A program made the translations under genes and the position numbers. Below, piece after piece: positions 1 through 8,801 of a stretch of DNA of 37,857 nt (position 1 is its first letter; each line of letters starts with the position of its first letter). The notes under the pieces were generated by a model. That model saw only the letters and a program-made list of their open reading frames with translations. It was not told where the DNA came from and ran no database searches. Location of the stretch: positions 1-37,857 of IMG/VR virus record IMGVR_UViG_3300021467_000016; one strand, written 5' to 3'. Source of the DNA: a virus.

Positions 1-206
1 ATAAATATAATTAATTTTTTTTATTTTTTTTTTTTTATTAAAAAAAAAATAAAATCAATGAATTAGGGCTAAAAAACAAGTAAAAAAAAAGTAAAAAACT
101 TGATTACTTTTACCAAAAATCAATTACTTACACCGCAAAACAAGTATGATCGTAATTACTTTTTTTTTGTAGACAAAATTATCTTTTTTAATTATTATAT
201 TAGTAT
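1..206. repeat. AT-rich leader with short repeats upstream of terS
   Basis: No gene is seen here. The stretch has long A and T runs (about 10-55), then three copies of ATTACTT at 103-109, 123-129 and 155-161, with AAGTA elements in the opposite sense near 78-95 that could pair with the first copy. Short repeats just before a small-terminase gene can be packaging-recognition or operator sites. That role is inference only; AT-rich DNA produces such matches easily. No convincing -35/-10 pair was found. Confidence 0.25.
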
Positions 207-614
207 ATGGGTGGCGCAAAAAAATCTATTAAAAAGCAATTTAAAAATAGTAGGGAAAAAAGTAATGCGAACCTTCGACCAAAGCCTTGGAAGCCTGGAC
301 AGTCCGGAAACCCTAAAGGGCGACCAAAAAAAGGCGAGGCAATCGCACCGATATTAAGAGAACTTCTTGATGCTGATACTGTTACATTGACAATTAAGAA
401 AGGTAGAAAAAAAAAAGATTTGACAATAAGGTGTGATTTGCCATTGAAATACGCTATATGTATTGCACAAATAGATAAGGCATTGTTGGGTGATACGAAA
501 GCGTTCAAGGAAATAGTTGACAGAGTGGATGGAAAGGCAAAACAATTCATGGCGCTGGATACCGAGACACCATTACAAACATTTATCATAGGTGATAAAG
601 AAATTGTCTTCTAA
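207..614 (+). CDS. DUF5681-type protein, putative terminase small subunit
   Basis: This 135-residue protein carries near residues 27-41 the motif KPGQSGNPKGRPKK, the hallmark of the DUF5681 family, which is commonly encoded beside large terminases. The N-terminus is strongly basic (lysines at 5-20), fitting DNA binding, and the rest looks helical. A small terminase would recognise the packaging site and load the large subunit; that role is inferred from position, as the family itself is only named by domain. The ATG at 207 has no clear Shine-Dalgarno. The gene ends at a TAA one base before the preferred ATG of the large terminase, indicating translational coupling. Confidence 0.75.
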   Translation: MGGAKKSIKKQFKNSREKSNANLRPKPWKPGQSGNPKGRPKKGEAIAPILRELLDADTVTLTIKKGRKKKDLTIRCDLPLKYAICIAQIDKALLGDTKAFKEIVDRVDGKAKQFMALDTETPLQTFIIGDKEIVF

Positions 615-615
615 A

Positions 616-1950
616 ATGAAAACTGAGAATTTATTCACAGCATTTAGTGAACAGAAAAAATTTGCCGATGCTGTGTTTAGCGGTGTATATAAATGGTTAT
701 TATTAGCGGGTGATATACGTTCCGGGAAAACAATAATTTGTTTGGCTATATTAGTAATGTTATGCAAAATATATTCAGGTTCACGCTGGTGTGTCATTCG
801 TAAAGACCTGCCTGTAATAAAAAGAAACACACTCCCTACGTTTTTTAAATACTGTTGCCCACAAAATTTTTTACTGAACTATAATAAAGCTGAGTTATTA
901 ATTAAATTCAAAAACCAATCTGAAATATTCTTTTTGTCAGAAAACGCACAGGACGATCCGGAAGGTTTGAAATTTCTTGGCCTTGAAGTAAATGGATGTC
1001 TTTTTGAACAGCTTGAAGAGTGCCAAGAGAAAACGTTCGAAATTATGAAATCCAGAACCGGGCAATGGAAAATAGACCCAATGCCACCACAGCTTATTGT
1101 TGCAAACTGTAATCCTGCTGACAATTGGGTAAAAACAACCTGGTTTGATAATTGGTCGGCCGGTAAATTGGAACCGCCTTATTATTTTCAGGAAGCGGAC
1201 ATCCGTAAAAATCCATATATTGACGAAGATTATATCAAAACACTAATGGAAGATTGGCCGGATGCATTACGAAAGAGGTTTTTGGAACGCCGCTGGGAAT
1301 CTATGGATAACGAATGGCAATTGGTTTCGTGGAATTGGATATACAACTGCCAGAAAAGGCTGCCGGGAAAAAAATCGAAAACAAAATACCTTGGGGTCGA
1401 TGTCGGCCGTCAAGGAAGCGATCCGTCAGTATGGGTGATGGCTATTGATGACAACATAGAAAAAATAAATACTATACCCAAAACTGATATTGATGAGGTT
1501 TATGACATAACGAAAAATATGATTGTGAGAGAAGGGATAAGCCCACAGAATGTATGCATTGATTGTGTAGGTCTTGGTGCCGGTGTTGGTGATTTTCTTT
1601 ACAATAAAGACAAAATGCGGGTAATACGATTTTTTGGAGGCGAGGGGTGTGAAGAATATCTCGAAAACACATCGTTTAAATTCAAAAATCTCCGCTCGTG
1701 GAGTAACTGGGTAGCAGCCAATGAATTAAAAAATAATAATATTGGCAATTTTGTTGACAGTAAATTAGTTTCAGAAGCTGGGGCTATGAAGTATGCTATA
1801 AACAACGACAAAGAAATTGTTATTATGTCAAAAGAAGATTTTAAGAAAAAAATGAAACGTTCCTCTGATTATTGGGACGCATTTACATATATGGTATGGG
1901 CGAAGCGAAACCGTGAGTTGGTGCCCAAGCCTGGGTTGGTAGCGATATAA
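616..1950 (+). CDS. terL: Terminase large subunit
   Basis: DNA-packaging motor, 444 residues from the ATG at 616. Visible ATPase features are a Walker A-like P-loop GDIRSGKT (32-39) and a Walker B-type segment CLFEQLEE (128-135). The C-terminal half has the RNase H-like nuclease acidic residues: D262 in GVDVGRQGSD, D316 in CIDCVGLGAG and D421 in DYWDAFTYMV. The enzyme would translocate DNA into proheads through the portal and cut the concatemer. A GTG start at 592, inside the preceding gene, would add eight residues; I prefer the ATG that directly follows the upstream stop. Family assignment is firm; the packaging type (cos, pac) cannot be told from the sequence. Confidence 0.95.
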   Translation: MKTENLFTAFSEQKKFADAVFSGVYKWLLLAGDIRSGKTIICLAILVMLCKIYSGSRWCVIRKDLPVIKRNTLPTFFKYCCPQNFLLNYNKAELLIKFKNQSEIFFLSENAQDDPEGLKFLGLEVNGCLFEQLEECQEKTFEIMKSRTGQWKIDPMPPQLIVANCNPADNWVKTTWFDNWSAGKLEPPYYFQEADIRKNPYIDEDYIKTLMEDWPDALRKRFLERRWESMDNEWQLVSWNWIYNCQKRLPGKKSKTKYLGVDVGRQGSDPSVWVMAIDDNIEKINTIPKTDIDEVYDITKNMIVREGISPQNVCIDCVGLGAGVGDFLYNKDKMRVIRFFGGEGCEEYLENTSFKFKNLRSWSNWVAANELKNNNIGNFVDSKLVSEAGAMKYAINNDKEIVIMSKEDFKKKMKRSSDYWDAFTYMVWAKRNRELVPKPGLVAI

Positions 1951-1990
1951 AACAGTTGCCCGATGATGGAATTACAGAAAGGAATTAGCC

Positions 1991-4252
1991 TTGGGTAAAG
2001 TCATAAAAGAAACAGAAAAAAAAATTACTATATTAGATAGATTATTTAAGGCTATGGGTTATGCCAAAACGGTAAAGGCCGATACGCAGAAAAAAAACAA
2101 TGTGTCGGCAGAACAGATTACAGGTGCGCCTATATTTAATTATTCGAACGGGATAAGCCAGCAGGTAGATTATTCAACGCTGGTTAATAATTATAAATAT
2201 TGGGTGTATACGTGTATTGACAAATTGTCAACGTACATATCATCATTACCGCTGGAGTTATATGTTTACAAAATGGGCGATACAAAACTAAAAGGGTTGA
2301 CAATAAAGAATGACCTGCGACAATTAAAAAACAGGAGGGAGAGGGAATTATATTTAAAAGAGAAAAATATCGAAAAAATCAAAATATCAAATCATCCATT
2401 TCTTGACCTGATAAACAATCCTAATATGATGATGACGCGGTTCACATTGTGGAAGAATATAGTTATCAGGTTGGAGTTGGCTGGTTATTGCGGTGTTTAC
2501 ATGCCACCAAATGGTTTAGGGCTGCCTGGGGAATTGTGGCCACTGCCGCTAACCAGCACTGGTTCAATACGTGTTATTCCAGACAGACAAAATGTTATAT
2601 CCGGGTTTTTGTATGTTGATGGGCAATCAAGGCAGAGATTAGAGCTTGACGAAGTAAACTACATATATTATCCTAATCCACGCGATCCATTCAAAGGCCA
2701 ATCTGCTCTAATGGCACAAGATTATCCATACGATATTGACCTTTACCTAATGCAACAACAATATAATTTTTTACGCAACAAAGCAACAGTAGGTAACGTT
2801 TTCACAACCGAATCGCGGTTAATGGCCGACGAAGTCGATGAAATCAAAAAACAAATAAATGAACAGTACGCCGGTGCTGTTAATTCCGGCAAGCCGATAA
2901 TTGTTCATAGTGGATTAAAGCTTGACAACCGTGGATTGTCTCAGACAACGAAAGATATGATGTTGGCCGAGACTGAAAAATACGCTCGCGAAAAACTATT
3001 CGCTGCCTATGGAGTAAGTGCTGGGAAGATGGGGATGGTGGATGACGTTAACCGCGCCAACCTGGAAGGGCTGGAAAAAGCATATGTCAAGGACAATGTC
3101 ATACCTAAAACCATGTTAATAGAAGAGTTCTTCGAAAAAAATACCCTCCCGAAATATTCTGAATATCTGACAATGGATTTCAAGACTCCCGATTTTAGCG
3201 AGCGGGAACTTGACTTAAAAGAGCGCGAAACTAATTTGAAATATGGCTATAAAACCATTAACGAGTGTAGAACTGAGGAAGGGCTTGAACCTGTGCCGTG
3301 GGGTGATGAGCCGTGGTTTGCATTTAATTTAGTACAGCCTAGTGCCGCCGGTACGGCAGGGGAAGGTGAAAAATCACATAAAACGAAGTATTTCCCGGTG
3401 AAAATGAAATTGTTATCACAGGGTTTCTGGACTGAAGAGCGGAAACAGTTATATAACGAGCGATTTAAGCAGCACACTGAAAACATGGAAAAGCCATTCG
3501 TCACTGTTATGGATAAGCATTTTGACAGGCAAAAAAAAGAAACTATTGACCGGCTTTACAAAGAAGGAAATAAAATACTTGGTCATGTTAATGGTTGGAG
3601 CCATAAAAAGGTGCGCATGTGGGTTAAAACAAACAAGAATAAAATAGATAAAATTAATATTGACGTTGATGATGAGGCCGAAATATTAGCCGCTGATTCA
3701 ATCCCGGTATACAAGAGTGTGCTAAAAGAGGCAGGGGAATCTATACTGGCCGAGCTTGGCGTTACTGCCGAATTTATAGTAAGCGATCCGGAGGTAGAAA
3801 AATGGTTATCCAGGAGAGTAAAAAAGTTTACAAAAGGAGTAGAAGAAACCACATATAAAAAATTAAATGCAATTTTGCGGGATGGGTTCAACGAAGGAAT
3901 GCCATTATCCAAGATAGCCGATAATATTACTGAGGCATTTAGTGGGTTTAAAACATATAGGTCACAGACGATAGCAAGAACAGAAACATTGGGTGCAAAT
4001 AATTTCGCCGAGCTTGAGGCAATAAAGCAGGAAAAGCTTGACGGCACCCTTGAAAAATTTTGGATTGCAGAAGTTGACGCAAGGGATACACACGCGCGTG
4101 CGGCAGATGTTTACAATGAATCATCGCCGATACCTATCAATGAAAATTTTATAGTCGGTGCGGATGAAATGCCAGCGCCGGGAAATGGTACTAAAGCAGA
4201 AGAAAACATAAATTGTCGTTGTAACTTGGGATACGTGGAACGAAAAAAATAA
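1991..4252 (+). CDS. Portal protein fused to C-terminal MuF-like head protein domain
   Basis: A 753-residue fusion. Residues about 1-440 are an HK97-type portal: a CIDKLSTYISSLPLELY helix near 79-95, then the clip/stem region with acidic helices. Portals form the dodecameric DNA gate at the capsid vertex. Residues about 500-753 are a phage Mu F-like (minor head) domain, shown by TIARTETLGANNFAE, WIAEVDARDTH and the closing INCRCNLGY. MuF proteins sit inside the prohead near the portal. Translation starts at TTG 1991 with AAAGGAA well placed upstream; the next in-frame ATG (2054) has no such signal. No frameshift separates the two halves. The fusion removes the usual separate minor head gene. 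Confidence 0.9.
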   Translation: MGKVIKETEKKITILDRLFKAMGYAKTVKADTQKKNNVSAEQITGAPIFNYSNGISQQVDYSTLVNNYKYWVYTCIDKLSTYISSLPLELYVYKMGDTKLKGLTIKNDLRQLKNRRERELYLKEKNIEKIKISNHPFLDLINNPNMMMTRFTLWKNIVIRLELAGYCGVYMPPNGLGLPGELWPLPLTSTGSIRVIPDRQNVISGFLYVDGQSRQRLELDEVNYIYYPNPRDPFKGQSALMAQDYPYDIDLYLMQQQYNFLRNKATVGNVFTTESRLMADEVDEIKKQINEQYAGAVNSGKPIIVHSGLKLDNRGLSQTTKDMMLAETEKYAREKLFAAYGVSAGKMGMVDDVNRANLEGLEKAYVKDNVIPKTMLIEEFFEKNTLPKYSEYLTMDFKTPDFSERELDLKERETNLKYGYKTINECRTEEGLEPVPWGDEPWFAFNLVQPSAAGTAGEGEKSHKTKYFPVKMKLLSQGFWTEERKQLYNERFKQHTENMEKPFVTVMDKHFDRQKKETIDRLYKEGNKILGHVNGWSHKKVRMWVKTNKNKIDKINIDVDDEAEILAADSIPVYKSVLKEAGESILAELGVTAEFIVSDPEVEKWLSRRVKKFTKGVEETTYKKLNAILRDGFNEGMPLSKIADNITEAFSGFKTYRSQTIARTETLGANNFAELEAIKQEKLDGTLEKFWIAEVDARDTHARAADVYNESSPIPINENFIVGADEMPAPGNGTKAEENINCRCNLGYVERKK

Positions 4253-4280
4253 TAAATTTACAATATACAAAGGAGTAGTT

Positions 4281-5996
4281 ATGTCACAACCTGTTTATAA
4301 AATTTTCAAATCTGACATAAAGTCGTATAATGACGATGATTTGATAATTGAACATTTTATCTCGACTGAATCGGAAGACCGCGCGGGTGACATCATGGAT
4401 GCTGATGGTATGGTGCTTGACGGATGGCCGACAGTATTGAAACAGCATGGTAATGATATCGAAGGCAGCGAACCAATAGCAAAGCCATTGTCAATAACTG
4501 TGGGTACCAATGCTGAAGGGACAAAAGGGATAATTGTAAAAACACAGTACTACGATGGTAGCCACTTAATTCCACCAGACAATACTGGCAGGCGGTTATA
4601 CGAAAAGGCAAAAAATAATTTCATGCCTTATTGGTCAATCGGTTTTTTGGGGCTTAAGATGGCACCGAAGGCCGGTCGCGGAATCCATTACAAAAAATGG
4701 TTATTGGTAGAATATTCTCAGGTTGGCGTTCCTGAAAACGTTGAGGCCGCTACGATAAAATCATACGACAATGAACGTTTGGAAAAAGAAGCCAATAATA
4801 TTATTACATACGCCATTTGTAAATCCGTAATACCATACAAAAAATACAGCTTGGCCGATGAAGATACTCCTTGGGATGGTGCTGCGGAAGTAAAAAAGGC
4901 CGATGTTGCTGACCTGAAAAAAATGTGTGCCTGGTATAAAGGTGACGGCGAAAACAAGGGTGATTACAAACTCCCTCACCACAAGGCGGATGACTATACC
5001 ACCGTATGGAACGGTGTTAAAGCGGCAATGGGTGCTTTGCTCGGTGCACGGGGCGGGGTTGATATTCCCGACTCGGATCGAAAGGGAGTATACAAACACC
5101 TGGCAAAACATTATAAGGATTTTGACAAGGAACCTCCTGAGTTTAAATCTATTGACAAAATAAGAACGAAGGCTAACCCTGATAATGGTGGTACGTGGAA
5201 ATATTGTGTGTGTGATGAATGCGGCTATATCACAGACCACAAGGCTGGTGAACCGTGTGGGAAATGCCCTGATTGTGGTGAACAGATGCACGGTACCAAT
5301 GACAAGAAAAAGAAATCAACACCGGTTGGTGTGCACAAAGATAGAGAAAAAGAAAACTGGTACTATGTCGTTGACGAAGATGGAAATCAAGTACACGTAA
5401 AAAGTGAAGATGGTCTCGTCGTGGTTAGTTCTGATGAAATAAACACCAAACAGGCTGAATTGATTAAAAAATATTTTAAACCTGTTGAAACCGGCTTGAA
5501 ATCAATAGCCGAGCGTGTTAAGGTAGATATTCCTTGGAATGCAATGACTACATTGTTTTTTGCCATGATGGATGAACTGTGGTCATCGGACGGTAGCGAA
5601 CGAACTGTCAAGGCGATCCTGAAAGAGTTTACAGAATTGATTTTCCCGCACATGTTAGCGTTTGCTAGAGCGATGAATGATGATGCAGAATTGAAAACTG
5701 TTATCGGTAAAGTAATAAAAAAATCATTAGAAATGAAAATGTACGATCCAGAAGATGATACCAATGCTGACCCGGCACCATTCGGTATCAAGGATGGTAA
5801 TAAAAATAAACCCCCGGAATCGGACGAAGCCCTGATTAATGCTTTGCTGGAGCTTAAACAGGAAAGCGACCGTAATGATGCAGGCCAGGAGAATTTCATT
5901 GATTCAAAGACGCTTGAGGACTTAACGCCGATAGTTGAATCGGCCGTTAAAGATTCTTTGGGTGCAAAAATTAACGAAATGCTTGGCAGAATATAA
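4281..5996 (+). CDS. Prohead maturation protease fused to KLPHH domain and zinc ribbon
   Basis: A 571-residue multidomain head protein. Residues about 15-165 resemble the HK97 prohead protease: H56 in LKQHGND, S119 in YWSIGFLG and E144 in LLVEYSQVGVP are candidate catalytic residues. Residues about 195-288 form a second conserved region (PWDGAAEV, CAWYKGDG, DYKLPHH, GARGGV, HLAKHY) that I have seen attached to phage proteases. Residues 307-335 are a zinc ribbon with C311/C314 and C329/C332. The acidic, helical C-terminus (about 400-571) could serve as scaffold. It precedes the capsid gene, as expected for a protease that trims the capsid delta domain. ATG 4281 has AAAGGAG upstream. Functions of the second domain and the ribbon are unknown. 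Confidence 0.85.
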   Translation: MSQPVYKIFKSDIKSYNDDDLIIEHFISTESEDRAGDIMDADGMVLDGWPTVLKQHGNDIEGSEPIAKPLSITVGTNAEGTKGIIVKTQYYDGSHLIPPDNTGRRLYEKAKNNFMPYWSIGFLGLKMAPKAGRGIHYKKWLLVEYSQVGVPENVEAATIKSYDNERLEKEANNIITYAICKSVIPYKKYSLADEDTPWDGAAEVKKADVADLKKMCAWYKGDGENKGDYKLPHHKADDYTTVWNGVKAAMGALLGARGGVDIPDSDRKGVYKHLAKHYKDFDKEPPEFKSIDKIRTKANPDNGGTWKYCVCDECGYITDHKAGEPCGKCPDCGEQMHGTNDKKKKSTPVGVHKDREKENWYYVVDEDGNQVHVKSEDGLVVVSSDEINTKQAELIKKYFKPVETGLKSIAERVKVDIPWNAMTTLFFAMMDELWSSDGSERTVKAILKEFTELIFPHMLAFARAMNDDAELKTVIGKVIKKSLEMKMYDPEDDTNADPAPFGIKDGNKNKPPESDEALINALLELKQESDRNDAGQENFIDSKTLEDLTPIVESAVKDSLGAKINEMLGRI

Positions 5997-6029
5997 AAAA
6001 TATTTAACACTTTACAAAAAGGAGTTGTT

Positions 6030-7481
6030 ATGCAAAAATTTTCAACATGGTTTGTCAAACAGTTGTACACATGCCTTATGTTCTGGGTTAGTCCAAGCGG
6101 GAGTGCTGGAGGTAGTGCGTCGGCGGCTGCTGACGACAACAAAAAATTGACTATGGAGGCCGTTAAGGAGATTATAAAAAAAGCGGTTGAGGATGCTACT
6201 GCAAATGAAATCGCAGAGCTTAAAGAGCAGATTAATACGGTTAATCGCAAGGCTGTATTTCCCTATGCAGAAAAAGGCTTCGGTGATGGTGAGGTTGCCG
6301 ATTTGAATCAGGAGTCTGTGCTTGACACAACTTATTTTTCTAAAAATTATAATGGATTGAAAACCGACCGTTTTTCAAAGTTCAAAAGTCTGTCTGCACC
6401 CTGGCTGCCTGAAGGAATGGCACTTGGCCATGAATTGAAAAACAGTGGAGGCCCCTGGAAAAGACTGTCCCCAGAAATGGAAACATTTGCAAAAGCTATC
6501 AAGTGCCGTGGCGATATGGACAAGATGAAATCGCTTGGTATTGACTTGCCGGAACATAACGAAAAAGTAAAGGCAAAAATCAAGCAGGCCGGGATGAGCG
6601 AGGGGGTACTTGCCGATGGTGGCGTTTATGTACCAATTGAATTTTGGCAGGGTACAATTGAGTTCGCCACCCAGCAATCGCCTATCGTAAGTCAAGTGTG
6701 GCGTCTCCAGATGAACAGCAATCTGATGTATCTGCCGCGTCTCGTACAGGCGGCAGGGAGTTATTTCGGAGGTATACAGTTTTACACTCCGGATGAGGGC
6801 GGGCTTAAAGAGGAAACAAAACCTCAATTCGAGCGGCTGCAACTCGAAGCTGCGAAGCTGGTTGCTGTTGTCTATCTTACCGATGAGCTTATCGCAGATT
6901 CCAGTATTAATATTGTCAACTATGTTACCGGTCTATTCGTGCGTGGTTTTCAATACGAGCTGGAGCGTCGGATTATCGCTGGGACAGGTGCCGCGGGTAC
7001 TCCGTGCCTTGGTATTATTAACGATAGTACGATTAACATCGTGGCAAGGCAGACTGCCGGACTGATAGGTTATCAGGATATAATCAATCTTGATAATGCG
7101 ATTGATGAAAATTTCAGTAATCTCACATGGATAACCCGTAAAAGGTCGCAGAATACATTGATGGGTTTACGGGATGCGAACAATCGTCCCATATTTATGG
7201 CTGACTACGGTGTGTTTACCGGTGAACCATTACACCCGCCGACAATGATTACGTACCCGGTATATCGTACCAGGAACGTACCGGCAATGGGTACTCAGGG
7301 CGATCTTATTCTCGGTGACCTGTCGTGGTATTTGCTCGGTATCAGGCAGGACTTGAGAATTGACCAGAGCGAACATGTGAGATTTCTGTACGATGAACAG
7401 ACAATACGTTTTGTGATGAGGTTTGACGGGCTCCCAGCCATCAGTATTGCTTTTGCGATACTTGGTGATGTTGAGAGTTAA
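6030..7481 (+). CDS. Major capsid protein, HK97 fold
   Basis: This 483-residue protein has the HK97 capsid architecture: an N-terminal delta-like region with coiled coil (about 43-75), then the shell domain from about residue 195 (LADGGVYVP, SPIVSQVW, PDEGGLKEETKP, AAKLVAVVYLTDEL, GTGAAGTPCLGI) to the C-terminal strand LPAISIAFAILGD. The upstream protease would remove the delta region. The start at 6030 has AAAAAGGAG. The first 20 residues are unusually hydrophobic (FVKQLYTCLMFWV) followed by a Gly/Ser/Ala linker; this may act in assembly and be lost on maturation. It is the likeliest abundant target for the glycosyltransferase cassette that follows (inference). Confidence 0.93.
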   Translation: MQKFSTWFVKQLYTCLMFWVSPSGSAGGSASAAADDNKKLTMEAVKEIIKKAVEDATANEIAELKEQINTVNRKAVFPYAEKGFGDGEVADLNQESVLDTTYFSKNYNGLKTDRFSKFKSLSAPWLPEGMALGHELKNSGGPWKRLSPEMETFAKAIKCRGDMDKMKSLGIDLPEHNEKVKAKIKQAGMSEGVLADGGVYVPIEFWQGTIEFATQQSPIVSQVWRLQMNSNLMYLPRLVQAAGSYFGGIQFYTPDEGGLKEETKPQFERLQLEAAKLVAVVYLTDELIADSSINIVNYVTGLFVRGFQYELERRIIAGTGAAGTPCLGIINDSTINIVARQTAGLIGYQDIINLDNAIDENFSNLTWITRKRSQNTLMGLRDANNRPIFMADYGVFTGEPLHPPTMITYPVYRTRNVPAMGTQGDLILGDLSWYLLGIRQDLRIDQSEHVRFLYDEQTIRFVMRFDGLPAISIAFAILGDVES

Positions 7482-7507
7482 TCCTTCCTTGTTAAGTATG
7501 AGGAGCT

Positions 7508-7532
7508 GGAACCGGGCAAAATGTCCGGTTCC
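7508..7532 (+). other. Hairpin between capsid gene and glycan cassette
   Basis: GGAACCGG (7508-7515) pairs perfectly with CCGGTTCC (7525-7532) across a 9-base loop. It is followed by TAATTAAAAAAAAA rather than a U-tract, so it is not a classical rho-independent terminator in either direction. It sits 26 bases after the capsid stop and 23 bases before the first cassette gene. It could stabilise the 3' end of the capsid message, act as a processing site or weak attenuator, or mark the cassette boundary. Role unproven. Confidence 0.45.
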
Positions 7533-7555
7533 TAATTAAAAAAAAAGAGGCGGGA

Positions 7556-8632
7556 ATGGAACGGCTTGTTAAATGTGAGGTTTTAGACGCGATATGGAAG
7601 CGTCGTACACCCGGAGGAATAGTTCATCTGTATCTGTCCAAGGCGAGACGATTGGAAGGTCAAGATAAAGTCAGGATAATAGATCCTGTTGCCGATGTAA
7701 TTGAAAAAACAGTTAAGAAATATAAGACTAAGGTTATTACTCCTGACTGTGCCAATTGTTATTTGTCAACAAAGACATTTACGGGTAAAAAAAAATATAA
7801 AATTGCATGGGTACAGGATTATTCCAAGCTGGGCGGCGCTGAACTGAGCAACATGTATTTGGTTGATATCGGTGAAAGGCTGGGTTATGATATAGTTGGT
7901 ATAACACCGAATAATACAAACACTACCATTCTTGAATCTGCTGATTTAATAGTGATAAATAATATTTTCGAATTTACCCCTGAAAGAATGGGGGCAATAT
8001 TAAGATGTATCTACGAAAAAAGAATACCATATGTAAAATACGACCATGACCACCGTGAAATGAGGCGCAAACAATTTGCAAGACAACTGTTCACGATGTC
8101 AAGATTAAATATATTTATATCTCCTATGCATTTAGACAAAATGGTTAGCGTAGTTGGAGAACAAATAAGAAATCATTCGTTATGTTTACCATTGGCAATA
8201 GACACAAAATTATTTAAAATAAATAAAAATTATAAGCGTATAAAAAACAGTGTATTGATTCCTACGTATAAAAAATGTGGTGCAAATGTCAATAAATACA
8301 TCGAAAAAAATGCCGACAAAAGTTATACCTTCCTTGGTAATTGTACATTCGAAAATAACTATAAAGTAAAGGCTGAGATTGTTGAGAAGGTAGAGCTTGG
8401 TAAGATGGTTGAATTATATAACACCCACGAATACATGTTACACGTACCAATGTCATTCTGGGCGGGGGAGCGTGTTTATTTTGAGGCAATGCTTTGTGGT
8501 TGTAAATGTGTGACAAACGAGAATGTAGGTCATGTAAGTTGGAATTTTAATAAACGGAATCTAAGAGGCGTATTAGACAAAGCACCATATCGTTTCTGGG
8601 ATAAAATATCAGAAGTTTTAAAGGGGGTATGA
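7556..8632 (+). CDS. GT4-like glycosyltransferase with N-terminal accessory domain
   Basis: A 358-residue GT-B fold enzyme. The first Rossmann half starts near residue 82 (KIAWVQDYSKLGGAELSN, with the GGAE loop at 93-96). The second half carries the nucleotide-sugar site AGERVYFEAMLCGCKCVT (E305, E310), typical of GT4-like retaining enzymes. Residues 1-75 are a separate small region (EVLDAIWKRRTPGG, LSKARRLE) that resembles short phage proteins encoded just after capsid genes; this resemblance is from memory and tentative. There is no membrane segment, so it should act in the cytoplasm. ATG 7556 has AGAGGCGGG upstream. First gene of the cassette, directly behind the major capsid gene. Donor and acceptor cannot be read from the sequence. 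Confidence 0.8.
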   Translation: MERLVKCEVLDAIWKRRTPGGIVHLYLSKARRLEGQDKVRIIDPVADVIEKTVKKYKTKVITPDCANCYLSTKTFTGKKKYKIAWVQDYSKLGGAELSNMYLVDIGERLGYDIVGITPNNTNTTILESADLIVINNIFEFTPERMGAILRCIYEKRIPYVKYDHDHREMRRKQFARQLFTMSRLNIFISPMHLDKMVSVVGEQIRNHSLCLPLAIDTKLFKINKNYKRIKNSVLIPTYKKCGANVNKYIEKNADKSYTFLGNCTFENNYKVKAEIVEKVELGKMVELYNTHEYMLHVPMSFWAGERVYFEAMLCGCKCVTNENVGHVSWNFNKRNLRGVLDKAPYRFWDKISEVLKGV

Positions 8633-8790
8633 TGGCGTACGATGAAAAATTGTGCGATGAGCGTCATTTGAGAATTGACACAAAACTTGAAGAACAAGGC
8701 AAAAAACTTGACCAAATAATAATATTATTGATAACTACGTTAATATCAATAATTGTTACATTGATAAATCTGAATGTTGTTAATCAATAG
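8632..8790 (+). CDS. Small single-pass membrane protein (XhlA/holin-like topology)
   Basis: A 52-residue ORF (53 if the ATG at 8629 is used). The N-terminal half is charged and helical (DEKLCDERHLRIDTKLEEQG), and residues about 29-48 form a hydrophobic segment rich in Ile and Leu (IIILLITTLISIIVTLI). The layout of short coiled coil then membrane anchor resembles XhlA-type phage hemolysin or holin accessory proteins, but no sequence identity can be claimed. The start overlaps the end of the preceding glycosyltransferase (ATGA at 8629-8632), with AAGGGGG as ribosome site. It could instead tether cassette enzymes to the membrane. Confidence 0.6.
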   Translation: MAYDEKLCDERHLRIDTKLEEQGKKLDQIIILLITTLISIIVTLINLNVVNQ

Positions 8791-8801
8791 TGAAGGCGTG
8801 A

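Noticed and set aside
100-206. Promoter for the late operon (TATGAT at 145-150, TATTAT near 193)
   Set aside because: No properly spaced -35 element; such boxes are expected by chance in this AT-rich leader.
5387-6250. Long minus-strand open frame of 287 codons
   Set aside because: It lies opposite the protease and capsid genes, which have strong motifs; its product is low-complexity Ser/Ala/Leu and has no ribosome site. A shadow frame.
7508-7532. Hairpin as a rho-independent terminator
   Set aside because: No T-run follows on either strand, so only a generic hairpin is claimed.
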